64,000 bases of DNA, from NCBI RefSeq assembly GCF_900110245.1, contig NZ_FOCZ01000017.1, positions 95,352 to 159,351 on the forward strand. The letters run 5' to 3'. The position numbers and the translations under genes were made by a program. The notes beneath the pieces were generated by a model. The model searched no databases. It was not told where the DNA came from and saw only the letters and a program-made list of their open reading frames with translations. Within the stretch, counting starts at the first letter, position 1; each line of letters starts with the position of its first letter. Below are positions 35,985 through 46,300 of this stretch, piece by piece. Source of the stretch: Niastella yeongjuensis. GTDB taxonomy: Bacteria; Bacteroidota; Bacteroidia; Chitinophagales; Chitinophagaceae.

Positions 35985-37358
35985 TTACTTGTTTCCGCTC
36001 GATGCATACTGCATCCAGTTTGATAATGTGCTGCAACCTTTGAATTCGTCATCGATCATAATGTAATACGCGGGGATCTTTGAAGCAAACCAGGCTTCCA
36101 ATGCGTGTTGCTTTTTTACCTCCAATGCGTCTTTAGCCAGGCGGTCATAATCATCTTTCATGTTTTCAACGTGTGGCTCGGTGCGGGTTTTCAGGTAAAC
36201 AATGCGTACGCCTTTTTTACCTCTTTCATCGGTATAAGGTGTAGGCTTTGAATATTCACCTGGTTTTATTCCCGATTTTGCCAGCATTTCAACCAGGTCT
36301 TTATCGAGCTGGCTTAATTCCAGGAATGTTGAACCAGCCTGGTTTTGGATATAACCACCGGTAAATTTGGAGTTTTCATCATCACTGTATCTGGCAACAG
36401 CTTCACCAAATGCTATAGTACCGGCAATCAGTTTAGCACGTACAGAATCGAGTTTATTAACAGCTTCATTGATTTCGTCGTCGGTGATGGAAGGTACCCG
36501 TAAAATGTGGCGAATGATGGCATCATCACCGGCACGGCTTACCATTTGTATAATGTGGTAGCCAAATTTTGATTTGAATACCGGCGATACCTGTCCTTCT
36601 TTAAGCCGGAAGGCATTGCTAAGCCAGGTGGGGTCCCATGTTTTTTCTGTGCGGTTAATGGAATATTGACCACCATTTTCCTTACTGCCGGGGTCCTGTG
36701 TATATAATTTGGCGAGGGTCTCAAACTTCTGCTGTCCCGATTCTACCTGTTTCTTAAAATCATTTAATTCATCGATGGTGAGTTTTTCCAGGTCGCGGCT
36801 GGCCTTGGGGTTCACCACTATTTGACCAATCACCACTTGCGATTCATAATAAGGCAGGTTTTTCTGGTCCTTTTTTTGGAAGTAGGCGCTTACTTCCTGG
36901 GGGGTGATCTTGATATTCTCTACGATCTTATCGCGCATGCGCTCGGCCAGTTTCCTTTCTTTAAAGGTTTGGCGAAAATCTTCTTTTATCTGGTAAACGG
37001 TACGACCGGCAATTTCTTCGAGGGCTTCTTTTGAACCGTACATTTGAACGAAACCACGGATCTGGTTATCGAGCAGGGCGTCAATTTCATCGTCCCCAAC
37101 CTGTAAGGAGTCTTTTTCGGCCTGCAATACCAATGCCTTTAAGGTAAGGATCTGCTCCATAATGGCGCAATTGGCGTTTTCTGGAACCGGCTCCCCCCGG
37201 CGCTGGCGGTCGAGGATATCGTTGTACACATCAGATTTTAATATGATCTTATCGCCCACAATGCCTACAATTTTATCGGCAACAACTTTACGTGGGGCCT
37301 GGGCTACCGCAATGGTTACAAAAAGCAAGGCGGTAAGAAAGGTAAAAACAGACTTCAT
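35985..37358 (-). CDS. surA: periplasmic chaperone/peptidyl-prolyl isomerase SurA
   Basis: SurA escorts outer-membrane proteins through the periplasm. From the ATG at 37358 the product is 457 residues and starts with a signal peptide (MKSVFTFLTALLFVTIAVAQA); the longer upstream reading would bury this and is rejected. A SurA N-terminal domain follows, then two parvulin units (about 170-275, with GGQYSINRTE, and 285-390, with GGYIQNQAG). It lies after infB with a terminator between, so it has its own transcript. Confidence 0.9.
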   Translation of the reverse strand: MKSVFTFLTALLFVTIAVAQAPRKVVADKIVGIVGDKIILKSDVYNDILDRQRRGEPVPENANCAIMEQILTLKALVLQAEKDSLQVGDDEIDALLDNQIRGFVQMYGSKEALEEIAGRTVYQIKEDFRQTFKERKLAERMRDKIVENIKITPQEVSAYFQKKDQKNLPYYESQVVIGQIVVNPKASRDLEKLTIDELNDFKKQVESGQQKFETLAKLYTQDPGSKENGGQYSINRTEKTWDPTWLSNAFRLKEGQVSPVFKSKFGYHIIQMVSRAGDDAIIRHILRVPSITDDEINEAVNKLDSVRAKLIAGTIAFGEAVARYSDDENSKFTGGYIQNQAGSTFLELSQLDKDLVEMLAKSGIKPGEYSKPTPYTDERGKKGVRIVYLKTRTEPHVENMKDDYDRLAKDALEVKKQHALEAWFASKIPAYYIMIDDEFKGCSTLSNWMQYASSGNK

Positions 37359-37448
37359 CTGAATATTTTTGAAAGGGACAGGGCCAAATTTACTGGTTAA
37401 CAGGTTGGCGCAGCTGTTATTTAACAAAAGTTTCGGGTACTAGTTTAA

Positions 37449-37487
37449 GAAAACAAGGCACAAGAAGGAATTCCCGCTTGTGCCTTG
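37449..37487 (-). terminator. terminator of the rimP-nusA-infB operon
   Basis: An 11-bp perfect stem (CAAGGCACAAG / CTTGTGCCTTG) with a 12-nt loop and a TTTTCTT tail on the minus strand, 20 bp past the infB stop. Confidence 0.85.
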
Positions 37488-37507
37488 ACTATTTTGTACT
37501 TATAATT

Positions 37508-40500
37508 TTATAATGTGCGTTTTACTTCTTCCAGTTCAAACGCTTCGATTATATCGCCTACTTTGATATCGGTAAAGCCCTTAACCGTTAAACCGCACTC
37601 CATACCTGAAGGTACTTCCTTAACGTCGTCTTTAAAGCGTTTCAAAGATTGCAGTTCACCGCCTTGTCCTTCACCACGCGGGTACTCTACGATTCCATCG
37701 CGAATTACGCGGATCTTCGAGTTACGCAGGATCTTACCATCGAGTACATAACAACCTGCCACGGTAGCTTTATCGAATTTGAACACGTTGCGTACTTCCA
37801 CGTTGGCGATGATCTTTTCAGTGACTTTCGGTTCCAACATCCCTTCCATCGCGCTCTTCACTTCTTCGATAGCGTTGTAGATGATAGAGTAGAGTTTGAT
37901 TTCCACCCCTTCAGACTCGGCCAGGCGAGCTGCCTGTGTTGAAGGCCGTACGTTGAAACCTACTACGATGGCGTCGGATGCTGTTGCCAGCATTACATCA
38001 CTTTCGCTGATAGCACCTACTGCTTTATGTACTACTGATACAACGATCTCTTCGGTTGACAGTTTTTGTAATGAGTCGCTCAACGCTTCTACCGAACCAT
38101 CCACGTCGCCTTTCAGGATCAGGTTCAACTGTTTGAAGTTTCCTAATGCCAAACGACGGCCAATTTCATCGAGCGTGATATGTTTCTTGGTACGTATTCC
38201 TTGTTCGCGTAAGATCTGTGCACGGCGGTTAGCTACTTCCTTGGCTTCGGCTTCATCTTCATATACTTTGAATTTCTCACCAGCCTGAGGTGCTCCGTTC
38301 AAGCCCAGGATTAATACCGGGGTAGAAGGCGGCGCTTCGTCAACGCGTTTGTTACGCTCGTTGAACATAGCTTTTACACGGCCAAAGAACTGCCCGGATA
38401 CTACCAGGTCGCCATGTTTCAGGGTACCATTTTGAACCAGAACAGTGGCTACATAACCACGTCCTTTATCGAGGGTAGCCTCAATGATGGTACCGGTTGC
38501 TTCCCTGTCGGGGTTGGCTTTCAGATCGAGCAACTCAGCTTCAAGCAGGATTTTTTCAAGCAGGTTGTCTACATTCAATCCTTGTTTGGCGCTCAATTGC
38601 TGGCTTTGGTATTTACCTCCCCATTCTTCCACCAACAGGTTCATACCTGCCAGTTGTTCGTATATCTTTTGTGGGTTGGCACCGTCTTTATCAATTTTGT
38701 TGATGGCAAAGATCATTGGTACACCGGCAGCCTGTGCGTGGCTGATGGCCTCCTTGGTTTGCGGCATCACCGCATCGTCTGCTGCCACCACAATTACTGC
38801 TATATCGGTTACTTTGGCACCACGGGCACGCATCGCTGTAAACGCTTCGTGACCAGGTGTATCGAGGAAGGATATCTTTTTACCATTGGCCAGTGTTACT
38901 TCGTAGGCACCAATGTGCTGGGTGATACCACCCGCCTCACCGGCAACCACATTTGCACTGCGGATATAGTCGAGCAACGATGTTTTACCGTGGTCAACGT
39001 GACCCATAATGGTAACGATAGGAGCGCGGTGTTGCAGGTCTTCTGCACTGTCTGCTTCTTCTTCTTCCTCCAGTTCCAGCTGCTTTTCCATATCGATAAA
39101 CTCGGCTTCAAACCCGAATTCACCGGCTACCAGTTCAATTACCTCGGCATCCAAACGCTGGTTGATAGACACCATGAGACCAAGGCTCATACACTTGCTG
39201 ATCACTTCTGCAAAGCTTACATCCATCAGGTTGGCCAGTTCGCTTACGCTGATAAACTCTGTAACCTGCAGTTTGTTATCCTGTCCATCAACACCTTCAC
39301 GTTCGGCCATGTTCTGGCGTTTTTCGTGGCGGCGTTGTTTTTTAATGCCTTTTTGGTTTTTGTTACCGGAAAGCTTGGCTTGTGTTTCGCGTATTTTATC
39401 CTGGATCTCTTTTTCGTTGATCTCTTTCGGCTCGCGGGATACATGACGATTACCACCTCCCTGGTGACGGTTCTGGCCGGGACGGTTTTGACCGCCTCTG
39501 AAGCCTCCGCCGCCCTGGTGCTGGCCACCGCCCGGACGGTGTTGACCGCCACCCTGCTGGCCCTGACCACCGTGATGGCCTCCGCCGCCATGATGACCGC
39601 CTTGTCCACCCTGCTGACCTGGTTCTCTTTTCTTGAAAAGATGTTGAGCCCGTTCCTGCGCAGACTGTTGAGATTGCTGCTGCTGGTCCTTCTTTTCAAT
39701 GGGAATGCGCTTGCGCTTCCTCTTTTCCTCGTTGGGCTTCGGTTTGGTGCGGGCTTCGTCGCCAACCGGTAATTCTATTTTGCCCAGAATTTTCGGTCCC
39801 GTAAGTTTATCTGCTTTAATATTTTCAATAACCGGTGGCAGTGCTTCTTCCTTCGGCTCTTCTTGCTTTTGCACCTCCTTAACCGGCTCCTGTTGCTTTT
39901 TCTTTTCAACTACTACCTGTTTGGCAGGCTGTTGCTGCTGCTGTGGCCTGGCAACTTCTTCTTTTGGCTTTTTAGCCTTCTCTTCTACCACAGGCGTAGT
40001 AGCTGTAACTATTGGAGCTTCTTCTTTGGGCGCCTCTGTTACGGGTGCTTCTTCGGCAACCGTTTTCGGTTTTTCTTCCTTTACAGGCGGCGGCGTTTCT
40101 TCCTTCGCCTTTACCGGAGGCTCTTCTTCCTTTTTCTTTACGACTATTGGCGTTTTCTTCGGTCTTGTTGACGAATCTATAGCCGACAGGTCGATCTTAT
40201 CCAATATTTTCGGCCCTTCAATTCCGGGTGTTTCCACCTTCGTAATTTCAGGTTGCTTATCCTCAGCTTTTGGCTCTTCTACAGCTTCTTTTACAGGCTC
40301 CTTCGTTTCTACAATTTCCTTCTTTTCTTCCACTACAACAGGCGGAGCTTCTTCTACAACGGGTGGCTCTTCAACTACAACAGGTTGTTTTTCAACTACC
40401 GGCACTACTTCCTCCACTTTTTCTACCTTCTCCTCTTTCTTCTCTTCTTTTTTCTCCTCTTTTTTCTCCTCTTTTTTCTCCTCTTTTTTCTCCTCTTTTT

Positions 40501-40876
40501 TCTCCTCTACAACTTTCTCTACTTTCTCTTCTTTTTCTACCTTTTCTACTTTCTCTTCTTTCTTCTCTTCCACAACCGGAGCTGGTTCCTGTTTTTTAAC
40601 CACCTCTTTCTTAACAGCCGCAGCATCATCTTCCTTCTTCTTCTTTGCTTCCAGACTTCCCTTCGGCAGATCAATCTGATCGCTTTTTAACTTGGCCACT
40701 TTATCACTCTGGAATTCCTGTTGCAAAGCACGATACATATCCTCCGTCAGTTTTGACGTGGGTTTGAGATCGTCATTACTAAATCCCTTTCCTACCAAAA
40801 AGTCTACCAGCGTTTCCTTGCCGATGTTAAACTCTTTGGCTGCGGCCATTAATCTTATTGTTGTTGTTTCTGCCAT
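37508..40876 (-). CDS. infB: translation initiation factor IF-2
   Basis: The protein has 1122 residues, much longer than E. coli IF-2 (890). The extra length is an N-terminal region with a conserved IF2_N start (residues 1-60), a long Lys/Glu/Val-rich low-complexity part (about 70-430, including EEKK repeats), and a Gly/His/Arg-rich segment (about 430-500) that may bind RNA. The GTPase domain begins near 600 with GHVDHGKTS, then DTPGHEAF and NKID, and the C-terminal fMet-tRNA-binding domains are complete. It brings initiator tRNA to the ribosome. Confidence 0.96.
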   Translation of the reverse strand: MAETTTIRLMAAAKEFNIGKETLVDFLVGKGFSNDDLKPTSKLTEDMYRALQQEFQSDKVAKLKSDQIDLPKGSLEAKKKKEDDAAAVKKEVVKKQEPAPVVEEKKEEKVEKVEKEEKVEKVVEEKKEEKKEEKKEEKKEEKKEEKKEEKVEKVEEVVPVVEKQPVVVEEPPVVEEAPPVVVEEKKEIVETKEPVKEAVEEPKAEDKQPEITKVETPGIEGPKILDKIDLSAIDSSTRPKKTPIVVKKKEEEPPVKAKEETPPPVKEEKPKTVAEEAPVTEAPKEEAPIVTATTPVVEEKAKKPKEEVARPQQQQQPAKQVVVEKKKQQEPVKEVQKQEEPKEEALPPVIENIKADKLTGPKILGKIELPVGDEARTKPKPNEEKRKRKRIPIEKKDQQQQSQQSAQERAQHLFKKREPGQQGGQGGHHGGGGHHGGQGQQGGGQHRPGGGQHQGGGGFRGGQNRPGQNRHQGGGNRHVSREPKEINEKEIQDKIRETQAKLSGNKNQKGIKKQRRHEKRQNMAEREGVDGQDNKLQVTEFISVSELANLMDVSFAEVISKCMSLGLMVSINQRLDAEVIELVAGEFGFEAEFIDMEKQLELEEEEEADSAEDLQHRAPIVTIMGHVDHGKTSLLDYIRSANVVAGEAGGITQHIGAYEVTLANGKKISFLDTPGHEAFTAMRARGAKVTDIAVIVVAADDAVMPQTKEAISHAQAAGVPMIFAINKIDKDGANPQKIYEQLAGMNLLVEEWGGKYQSQQLSAKQGLNVDNLLEKILLEAELLDLKANPDREATGTIIEATLDKGRGYVATVLVQNGTLKHGDLVVSGQFFGRVKAMFNERNKRVDEAPPSTPVLILGLNGAPQAGEKFKVYEDEAEAKEVANRRAQILREQGIRTKKHITLDEIGRRLALGNFKQLNLILKGDVDGSVEALSDSLQKLSTEEIVVSVVHKAVGAISESDVMLATASDAIVVGFNVRPSTQAARLAESEGVEIKLYSIIYNAIEEVKSAMEGMLEPKVTEKIIANVEVRNVFKFDKATVAGCYVLDGKILRNSKIRVIRDGIVEYPRGEGQGGELQSLKRFKDDVKEVPSGMECGLTVKGFTDIKVGDIIEAFELEEVKRTL
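40448..40507. repeat. 12-bp tandem repeat within infB
   Basis: Five copies of TTTTTTCTCCTC (plus strand) encode EEKK repeats in the IF-2 N-terminal domain. Being a multiple of three, copy-number changes keep the frame. Confidence 0.85.
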
Positions 40877-41002
40877 TCGTTATTGTAAGACAATTTTTTG
40901 TTTTGTTCGCTGTTTGGATAAGCAAATTACTTGGAAAAAGGCAAATTGATCACATTTCCTAATTATGTCATATGTATTTAATAACCAATCTGACTATTCT
41001 GC

Positions 41003-42250
41003 CTATCCTTTTTCAAATTCTTCATTCAGAATGCGACGAACTTCGTTGATGGTCTCTCTTTCGAGATCGGTTCTTCTTTCCAGCTCTTCTGCCGTGAGAT
41101 CCAGCACACTGCGGGCTGTATCGCAACCAACGCGTTTGAGCTCATCAATAATCCAGGTTTCAATTTCATCGCTAAATTCTTCCAGATCGATATCAAATTC
41201 CTGGGGTTCGCCTTCCGTATCGCGATAAACGTCGATGCTATATCCCGTTAATTCCTGTGCCAGCTTGATATTCACGCCTTTTTTCCCGATTGCCAGCGAC
41301 ACCTGATCAGGTTTCAGGTAAACATTCGCCTGTTTTTTATCATTGTCAAGATCCTGGGTAGTGATCTTGGCCGGTGTTAGCGAGCGTTGGATCAGCAGTT
41401 GAATATTATTGGTCCAGTTAATAACATCGATGTTCTCGTTCTTCAGTTCCCGTACAATTCCATGGATACGGCTACCTTTCATACCTACGCAGGCGCCCAC
41501 GGGATCAATACGATCGTCGTATGACTCCACGGCCACTTTCGCCCTTTCGCCGGGCTCCCGAACGATCTTTTTAATAACAATTAAACCATCAAATATTTCA
41601 GGCACCTCAATTTCAAGCAGTTTTGCAAGGAAAGAGGGAGAGGTACGGGATAAAATAATGACCGGAGAATTGTTTTTTAATTCTACTTTTTTAACAACGG
41701 CGCGGATATTTTCACCTTTCTTGAAATAGTCTTGCGGAATTTGCTCACTCTTAGGCAATATTAACTCATTCCCTTCTTCATCGAGCAATAAAATTTCTTT
41801 TTTCCAAACCTGGTATACCTCAGCACTGATAATTTCACCTATTCTGTCACCATATTTTTTAACCAGTACGTTCTTTTTCAGATCACTAATACGGCTTGCC
41901 AGGGTTTGTTTGGCGGCCAGAATTGCCCGGCGGCCAAAATCGAGGATATTTATTTCCTCATATAATTCTTCCCCTACTTCAAAGTCGGGTTCTATTTTAA
42001 CGGCATCGCTATAAGCAATTTCAGCCAGCGGGTCCATCACAGCTCCATCCTCAACTATAGTACGGCGGCGCATAATTTCCAGGTCACCCTTTTCTGCATT
42101 CACAATTACGTCAAAATTCTCGTCACTGCCATATTTTTTACGCAGCAGGGTTTTGAAAACATCCTCTACCACTTTCATCATGGTAGGGCGATCAATATTT
42201 TCCGCGTCCTTAAAGTCTGCGAAGGCCTCTATCAAGTTTATGCTTGCCAT
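41003..42250 (-). CDS. nusA: transcription termination/antitermination factor NusA
   Basis: The protein has 415 residues. The N-terminal NusA domain (about 1-125) is followed by S1 (about 130-200), and two KH domains (KGSRIHGIVREL; KKGVNIKLAQEL). It binds RNA polymerase and nascent RNA, tuning pausing, termination and antitermination. The C-terminal acidic repeats of E. coli NusA are replaced by one short helical domain (DELKRVGCDTARSVLDL). It is the second gene of rimP-nusA-infB. Confidence 0.95.
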   Translation of the reverse strand: MASINLIEAFADFKDAENIDRPTMMKVVEDVFKTLLRKKYGSDENFDVIVNAEKGDLEIMRRRTIVEDGAVMDPLAEIAYSDAVKIEPDFEVGEELYEEINILDFGRRAILAAKQTLASRISDLKKNVLVKKYGDRIGEIISAEVYQVWKKEILLLDEEGNELILPKSEQIPQDYFKKGENIRAVVKKVELKNNSPVIILSRTSPSFLAKLLEIEVPEIFDGLIVIKKIVREPGERAKVAVESYDDRIDPVGACVGMKGSRIHGIVRELKNENIDVINWTNNIQLLIQRSLTPAKITTQDLDNDKKQANVYLKPDQVSLAIGKKGVNIKLAQELTGYSIDVYRDTEGEPQEFDIDLEEFSDEIETWIIDELKRVGCDTARSVLDLTAEELERRTDLERETINEVRRILNEEFEKG

Positions 42251-42295
42251 ATACTACAATTTTTTTCTTCCGGCATTTTGTACCGAAAAACCTTA

Positions 42296-42760
42296 TTAAA
42301 ATACAGTTTGAATTGTTGTTGATTTAATTTGATCAAATTGAAATTGGTGCGTTATCACCTCTTTCTTTTTATTTTTTCCTTTTGTCTCCTCAACCGTAAT
42401 GGTGTCTTCTCCCACCTCAGTCATTTTGCCGGCAACTTTAATACCGTCTTTGAGGATTACCTCAACCGACCGGCCCAGGTTCTTCCTGTATTGCCGTAAC
42501 AACTTTAAGGGTTCGTCAACGCCGGGAGAAGATACTTCAAGCGAAAAGTCTCCATTAGGGAATAGATTGTCCTCTTCGATCTTTTTATATAAAGCCCGGT
42601 TCCAGGAGATACACTTCTCAATAGTCACTCCCTGGTCACCATCCAAAAATAGCTTTACGTTATTGGTGGGTTTTACTTTGATCTCTACCAGGAAGTAAGC
42701 TGGATCATTAGCCAGCATATCCTGCATCATTTTTTCAATTGCCTGTACTGGTGTTTCCAT
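42296..42760 (-). CDS. rimP: ribosome maturation factor RimP
   Basis: The protein has 154 residues with the two-domain RimP layout; the SLEVSSPGVDEPLKL segment is the family signature. RimP assists late assembly of the 30S subunit. It is the first gene of the rimP-nusA-infB operon, with a promoter at 42822-42854 and a hairpin in the leader at 42779-42800. Confidence 0.93.
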   Translation of the reverse strand: METPVQAIEKMMQDMLANDPAYFLVEIKVKPTNNVKLFLDGDQGVTIEKCISWNRALYKKIEEDNLFPNGDFSLEVSSPGVDEPLKLLRQYRKNLGRSVEVILKDGIKVAGKMTEVGEDTITVEETKGKNKKKEVITHQFQFDQIKSTTIQTVF

Positions 42761-42778
42761 GTCTTATGGGAAATAAAG

Positions 42779-42800
42779 AAGGGAACGATTCCGTTCCCTT
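42779..42800 (-). promoter_or_regulatory. leader hairpin before rimP
   Basis: AAGGGAACG pairs perfectly with CGTTCCCTT (4-nt loop) between the predicted transcription start and the rimP ATG. It could be an attenuator for the operon, which in other bacteria is self-regulated. Confidence 0.5.
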
Positions 42801-42821
42801 TCTAATCATCTTTTGCCTTGG

Positions 42822-42854
42822 CAAAGGTAAGGTAAATAGATTAATACTTCCAAA
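42822..42854 (-). promoter_or_regulatory. rimP-nusA-infB promoter
   Basis: On the minus strand a -33 TTTG (42851-42854) and a -7 TACCTTTG (42822-42829), 21 bp apart, fit the Bacteroidota consensus closely. The remaining 240 bp of the 334-bp gap to the next gene show no other gene. Confidence 0.75.
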
Positions 42855-43094
42855 AACCCTGTTGTTAATTTCGAATAAATGAAAATTTAAATGGGTGACG
42901 GCCACCATTTTAAAGAAAGAAAGCCAAAAAACCGCCCGTTACGAACATTCAGAATACAACACTTGTTGATTTGATATAGTTTTGCCAGGTTTCCAATAAA
43001 TAGTCGGGGGCCTGTTTTTTGCAGCAGCTGAATAGTATTTGCAAGCCCCTAACAGTTTGTTAGCCGGTGTATTTGTACCTTTAGTTTTTGTAAT

Positions 43095-43358
43095 ATGAGC
43101 ATATTTCGCGTACTGTTATATATATTTCTTGCCATCTTCCTTTACAAATTTGTATTCAACTTCCTCGTGCCCGTAATTAAAATGTCGTGGCGCGTACGTA
43201 GCCAGATAAAGGAGTTTCAACGCCAGCACCAGCAGCAAGAGGATCCGCTGCAACAAAATACCACGGCCAATAACCGGACGTCTTCTCCCCCCCATAACCA
43301 TACAGCCAGCAAACCAAAAGCCGGCGATTACATTGATTTTGAAGATGTAAAAGAATAA
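43095..43358 (+). CDS. small membrane protein, DUF4834 type
   Basis: The protein has 87 residues with one N-terminal transmembrane helix (FRVLLYIFLAIFLYKFVFNFLVPV), then a basic, Gln/His-rich cytoplasmic stretch and a conserved end (AGDYIDFEDVKE) typical of the DUF4834 family, small membrane proteins of unknown function in Bacteroidota. It is divergent from rimP and ends 8 bp from the HAD phosphatase gene. Confidence 0.7.
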   Translation: MSIFRVLLYIFLAIFLYKFVFNFLVPVIKMSWRVRSQIKEFQRQHQQQEDPLQQNTTANNRTSSPPHNHTASKPKAGDYIDFEDVKE

Positions 43359-43366
43359 TCAATATT

Positions 43367-43981
43367 TTAAAGGCCCAGATCGAGGATCGTTTTCCCTCCG
43401 GTGAGGTGCAGTCCCTGTAAACCAGCCTTTTGCGCCCCTTCCACATTTACAAGGGCATCGTCAATAAACAGGGTTTCTGCCGCATGCACGCTGCTGTCCT
43501 TTATAACATATTCAAATGCCGCTACATCGGGTTTACGCAGTTTTATGAGGTGGGAATAGTACGCCTTTGTAAAAAGATTGTCCATGTCGCTGCCATATAC
43601 TTCCCGGTAAGCTTTGTGAAAATGCAGTAGGTGTATTTGATTGGTATTGCTGAATAAATAAAGCCGGTATTTGCTTTGCAGCTTTTTAAGGAACTCCACC
43701 CGTTTGGCTGGAAAATCCAGCAACATATCATTCCAGGCAGCAATGATCTGGTCTTTGGTGGTGCCTGGTGCCGACAGCTGCTGCGCCTTTTCTATAAACA
43801 ACTCGTCTGAAATGGTGCCCATTTCATAATCCCTGAAAAAAGAAGTAGCAAAGCCAATGCGAAATAATTCATCAATGTGGGTAAGACCCAATGCTTTAAA
43901 TGCATCGCTGGTTTTGGGAACATCCAGGTTGAGTAAAACTCCGCCCAAATCAAAAATTATGCTTTTCACAGGTGCCATCAA
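43367..43981 (-). CDS. HAD-superfamily hydrolase (YihX-like)
   Basis: The protein has 204 residues. Motif I IIFDLGGVLL has the nucleophile Asp but not the second Asp of the usual DxD; this is common in the YihX-like group (FDLG). Motif II is in LYLFSNTN, motif III Lys in RKPDVAAFE and motif IV in FIDDALVN. It probably dephosphorylates a small sugar phosphate. It follows the beta-glucosidase gene on the same strand with a 32-bp gap, which suggests work on products of the utilisation locus (inference). Confidence 0.82.
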   Translation of the reverse strand: MMAPVKSIIFDLGGVLLNLDVPKTSDAFKALGLTHIDELFRIGFATSFFRDYEMGTISDELFIEKAQQLSAPGTTKDQIIAAWNDMLLDFPAKRVEFLKKLQSKYRLYLFSNTNQIHLLHFHKAYREVYGSDMDNLFTKAYYSHLIKLRKPDVAAFEYVIKDSSVHAAETLFIDDALVNVEGAQKAGLQGLHLTGGKTILDLGL

Positions 43982-44013
43982 TTATTAATTTGGGAGCAAG
44001 TTACACTTCAAAA

Positions 44014-46287
44014 TTATTTCTCCAATCTAAAGCCGGCTTCCTTTACATCACGGCTGTTGGTGCCAATGAATAATTTAAACTCACCGGGCTCCGATACATA
44101 TTTCAGCTCGCTATTGTAAAATCTAAGGTCGTTCTCACTAATTGTGAATTCCACTTTTTTCATTTCCCCTGCATTCAGTTTTATTTTCTGAAAGCCTTTC
44201 AACTCTTTTACCGGGCGGGTTACCGACCCCACGAGGTCCCGGATGTAGAGCTGTACGGTCTCTTCCCCGGCCATATTTCCGGTATTCTTAACCAGCACCG
44301 TTGCTGTAATCGGCTGTCCCGGGCGTATTGTATTCTGGCTTAGCTGAATGGTATCGTAAGTGAACGTTGTATAGCTGAGCCCGTAGCCAAAAGGGTACAA
44401 GGGCGAATTGTCAACATCCAGGTAATCTGATTTGAATTTGGGGTTGCCACCTTCATACGGCCTGCCGGTATTTTTGTGATTATAGTAAATCGGAATCTGG
44501 CCCACATTGCGTGGAAAGGAGGTAGTGAGTTTGCCCGAGGGGTTGTAACTGCCAAACAACACATCGGCAATGGCATTCCCGGCTTCGGTGCCGGCAAACC
44601 AGGCCTCTACAATGGCCGGCGCCTGTTCATCGAGCCAGGGAATGGTAAGCGGTCGCCCATTCATTAATACCACCACCAACGGCTTTCCGGTTTTTACCAG
44701 GGCTTCTATCAGCCTTCGCTGACTGCCCGGTAAATCCAGACTGGTGCGGCTGGATGACTCGCCCGACATCTCCGCCGCTTCGCCCACCACAGCCACTACC
44801 ACATCTGCTTTCCCTGCTGCATCAACCGCTTCCTGTATCATTACTTCCGGGGTTCGGGGATCTATTTCTGTTGGTTTGCCAAATGGGCTGATGCGTTTGG
44901 CAAAGGCGGTATCATCGGTTATATTGGACCCTTTTGCAAACAACATTTGCACGCTGCCTGCCACATTTTTAAAGCCTTCCTGTATACTTACGCTTTTTGT
45001 TTTATCACCACTTACGGCCCAGGTGCCTAACATTTCTGCGTGATTATCGGCCAGCGGGCCTATCAGGGCAATGGTGCCTGATTTTTTTAAGGGCAGGGTC
45101 TGGCGTTCATTTTTTAACAGCACCATGGAGCGGGCAGCGGTTTCGCGCGCTGCCTGCCTGTTCTGCGCGGTCAGGATCTCTTTATCGGGCCTTGATTCGT
45201 TTATATAACGAAATGGATCATCGAACAAACCGAGCTTGTATTTTGCTTCCAGTACCCGCTGGCAGGCATCGTTGATTTCCTTCGGGGTTACCTTACCTGC
45301 TTTCAGGGAGTTTTGTAAAGTGGTCAGAAAACCTTCGCCTACCATGTCCATATCCAGACCGGCTTTTAAAGCCAGGGCCGATACAGTAGACAAATCGCCC
45401 ATGCCGTGCGCTATCATTTCATTTACCGAGGTATAATCTGAGACTACAAAGCCTTTAAACCCCCATTTGTTGCGTAACAACTCAGTCAGCAGCCAATGGT
45501 TGCCTGTTGCCGGAATGCCATCAATTTCATTGAAGGAGCTCATTACACTGCCTACGCCGGCATCAACTGCCGCCTTGTAGGGAGGCAGGTATTCATTGTA
45601 CATTCTGATGCGGCTCATGTCGGTGGTATTATAATCGCGGCCGGCTTCTGCAGCGCCATACAGGGCAAAATGTTTTACACAGGCCATTACCGTATTGTCT
45701 TTCGACAGGTCAGTACCCTGATAGCCCTTTACCATGGCCCGCGCAATTTTTGAACCCAGGTAAGGGTCTTCACCCGAACCTTCGGCAATACGGCCCCAAC
45801 GCGGGTCGCGGGCAATATCAACCATGGGCGAGTATACCCAGCAAAGCCCATCGGCAGATGCTTCAATGGCGGCTATACGGGCAGTGCGCTCTATCAGGGT
45901 GGTGTCCCAGGAACAGGAGAGCCCGAGCGGAACGGGAAAAATAGTTTTGTGTCCATGTATTACATCCAACCCAAAGATGAGGGGAATGTGCAGGCGGCTT
46001 TCTTTTACAGCCAGGGTTTGAGCCTGGCGAATTTTATCGGGTCCAAAAATGCCGAAAAGGCCGCCCACCCGTCCTTTGCGGATATTATCTTCCACGCCCC
46101 GGCTTACTACCGAGCCGGTAGGTACACCCGAACCAGGTGTAACCAGATTCAGCTGGCCGATCTTTTCGTCCAGCGTCATTTTGCTCATGAGGCTGGCCAC
46201 GTACGCCTTCATTTTGGCGTCGCTTGTTTGTGCGGTTGCCTGTAACAGAAAGGATAAAGTAACAATCGTTAATACTGTCCTGCGCAT
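44014..46287 (-). CDS. bglX: GH3 beta-glucosidase BglX
   Basis: The protein has 757 residues with a signal peptide (LLQATAQ) and the three GH3 parts: a TIM barrel (about 30-370) with the nucleophile Asp in GFVVSDYTS, an alpha/beta sandwich (to about 610) and a C-terminal fibronectin III-like domain. It cleaves terminal glucose or a similar sugar from beta-linked oligosaccharides, probably in the periplasm. It is the last glycosidase of the utilisation locus and, if the GH144-like gene releases beta-1,2-gluco-oligosaccharides, it would be expected to degrade them further. Confidence 0.93.
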   Translation of the reverse strand: MRRTVLTIVTLSFLLQATAQTSDAKMKAYVASLMSKMTLDEKIGQLNLVTPGSGVPTGSVVSRGVEDNIRKGRVGGLFGIFGPDKIRQAQTLAVKESRLHIPLIFGLDVIHGHKTIFPVPLGLSCSWDTTLIERTARIAAIEASADGLCWVYSPMVDIARDPRWGRIAEGSGEDPYLGSKIARAMVKGYQGTDLSKDNTVMACVKHFALYGAAEAGRDYNTTDMSRIRMYNEYLPPYKAAVDAGVGSVMSSFNEIDGIPATGNHWLLTELLRNKWGFKGFVVSDYTSVNEMIAHGMGDLSTVSALALKAGLDMDMVGEGFLTTLQNSLKAGKVTPKEINDACQRVLEAKYKLGLFDDPFRYINESRPDKEILTAQNRQAARETAARSMVLLKNERQTLPLKKSGTIALIGPLADNHAEMLGTWAVSGDKTKSVSIQEGFKNVAGSVQMLFAKGSNITDDTAFAKRISPFGKPTEIDPRTPEVMIQEAVDAAGKADVVVAVVGEAAEMSGESSSRTSLDLPGSQRRLIEALVKTGKPLVVVLMNGRPLTIPWLDEQAPAIVEAWFAGTEAGNAIADVLFGSYNPSGKLTTSFPRNVGQIPIYYNHKNTGRPYEGGNPKFKSDYLDVDNSPLYPFGYGLSYTTFTYDTIQLSQNTIRPGQPITATVLVKNTGNMAGEETVQLYIRDLVGSVTRPVKELKGFQKIKLNAGEMKKVEFTISENDLRFYNSELKYVSEPGEFKLFIGTNSRDVKEAGFRLEK

Positions 46288-46300
46288 ATATGTTTATTTA

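Noticed and set aside
38414..40690. Long plus-strand ORFs (up to 452 and 326 residues) opposite infB
   Set aside because: They are antisense to the low-complexity and GTPase parts of infB, with Ser/Phe/Leu repeats that mirror the EEKK coding. infB itself is clear.
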